Shown piece by piece: positions 63,560 through 64,000 of a stretch of 64,000 bases of DNA. Origin of the DNA: Armatimonadota bacterium (GTDB lineage: Bacteria > Armatimonadota > UBA5829); contig JBDKUO010000004.1 of the NCBI GenBank assembly GCA_039679645.1, positions 1 to 64,000 on the forward strand. Reading direction: 5' to 3'. The number at the start of each line of letters is the position of its first letter. Position 1 is the first letter of the stretch. Under the pieces are notes generated by a model. That model was not told where the DNA came from. It did no database searches and saw nothing but the letters and a program-made list of their open reading frames with translations. Made by a program: the position numbers and the translations under genes.

Positions 63560-64000
63560 AGCATTGCCTCGATATAAGGCTTCATAACATTTTCGATCCT
63601 GCATATTCTGGCATACTTAAGTAGCTCGCCGATATCGAATGTTTTCCTTGCCTTATAAAGCCTAAGTGCCTCCAGAACGACATCCATTCCGAGCTTGTTT
63701 CTGAACCTGAAACAATCCGCCAGCGTTTTCTCCGGACTGTATACCCGCACCACGACATCATCTACTTTATGCTCTTGAATTCCCTGAGTGAGGGTATCGC
63801 CAGAGAAGCGATGAACGGTGATGGGCGGATAGTCCAACCGCGGCGTCTCGGCACCTTTTTCGAGTGCAATGGAGACGGTGTGAGGAACCTGCGTTGTAAT
63901 ATCGTGGAAAGCCAGAGCCGAAACAAGACAGATGACTGCCCTGGGAATGCGCGCCGCTACAGTCACAACATCAATGTTCGATACTGGCTGCTGATCTGCC
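63556..64000 (-). CDS. AbiEi-type antitoxin (partial, runs off the window)
   Basis: The window holds the C-terminal part of the gene, 147 codons plus the stop, and the frame stays open to base 64000. RAVICLVSALAFHDITTQVP, SIALEKGAETPRLDYPPI and RVYSPEKTLADCFRFRNKLG are typical of the DUF4095-like C-terminal domain of AbiEi antitoxins. The N-terminal winged-helix domain lies outside. It should repress its own promoter and neutralise AbiEii, with which it is coupled. Confidence 0.85.
   Translation of the reverse strand, partial: ADQQPVSNIDVVTVAARIPRAVICLVSALAFHDITTQVPHTVSIALEKGAETPRLDYPPITVHRFSGDTLTQGIQEHKVDDVVVRVYSPEKTLADCFRFRNKLGMDVVLEALRLYKARKTFDIGELLKYARICRIENVMKPYIEAML

Noticed and set aside
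1-64000. CRISPR array
   Set aside because: I saw no regularly spaced direct repeats of 25-40 nt; the repeats found are single hairpins.

Overview
The window looks like a chromosomal segment of an Armatimonadota-type bacterium. This is an inference, of moderate confidence, from the co-occurrence of PEP-CTERM surface proteins, a prepilin-like protein with an H-X9-DG-type C-terminal motif, a GxGYxYP protein, many secreted glycosidase-like proteins and a UroD-like protein family. Planctomycetes or another didermic phylum with PEP-CTERM sorting is the main alternative. TGA is a normal stop codon here: prfB carries the classical in-frame TGA with +1 frameshift control.

Region 1 (1-30.6 kb) is ordinary chromosome with intact genes: an RRM RNA-binding protein, a GxGYxYP protein, a compact restriction-modification insert (C5 methyltransferase, Vsr, HNH nuclease; 3.0-5.5 kb), prfB, an SGNH hydrolase, panC, a lipoprotein with a thioredoxin fold that has lost its CxxC, a phosphodiester glycosidase-like protein, further secreted glycan-related proteins, comF, a GH2 enzyme, a UroD-like protein, a site-2 protease with CBS domains, an MFS permease, a PAS/PP2C phosphatase and dnaE.

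Region 2 (30.6-40.0 kb) is the most interesting part. One minus-strand operon starts at a strong promoter and a textbook cobalamin riboswitch (39791-39972). It encodes a prepilin-like protein, four secreted proteins falling into two paralogous families (three with PEP-CTERM anchors), a DUF71 ATP-PPase, the corrinoid adenosyltransferase CobO, BtuF, BtuD and a broken btuC. The layout suggests that the surface proteins capture or present vitamin B12 for uptake. The DUF71 gene carries one in-frame TGA, and btuC is cut in half and followed by a truncated amidoligase at the edge of the block, so the operon is partly decayed.

Region 3 (40.3-52.4 kb) is a patchwork of broken pieces: an Mrr fragment, a chimera of a membrane-protein fragment and a cytidylate-kinase-like fragment, a frameshifted Dnd-type cluster (radical SAM protein, Dnd-associated protein, DndD-like ATPase, small protein, helicase half), two ParB/RepB-like pieces, a McrC/DUF6884 piece, two phage tail pieces, and a serine recombinase lacking its catalytic N-terminus. 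An intact secreted propeller-like gene follows, then AbiE remnants. Junctions fall inside reading frames.

Region 4 (52.5-64 kb) is a defence island: a PIN-domain protein coupled to a frameshifted DUF4209/HEPN-like gene, a divergent 1310-residue STAND NTPase with an N-terminal DUF4297/Cap4-like nuclease domain, and an AbiEi-AbiEii toxin-antitoxin pair upstream of a TOTE-type primase-helicase. A 16-nt palindrome core occurs at both ends of the PIN/STAND segment.
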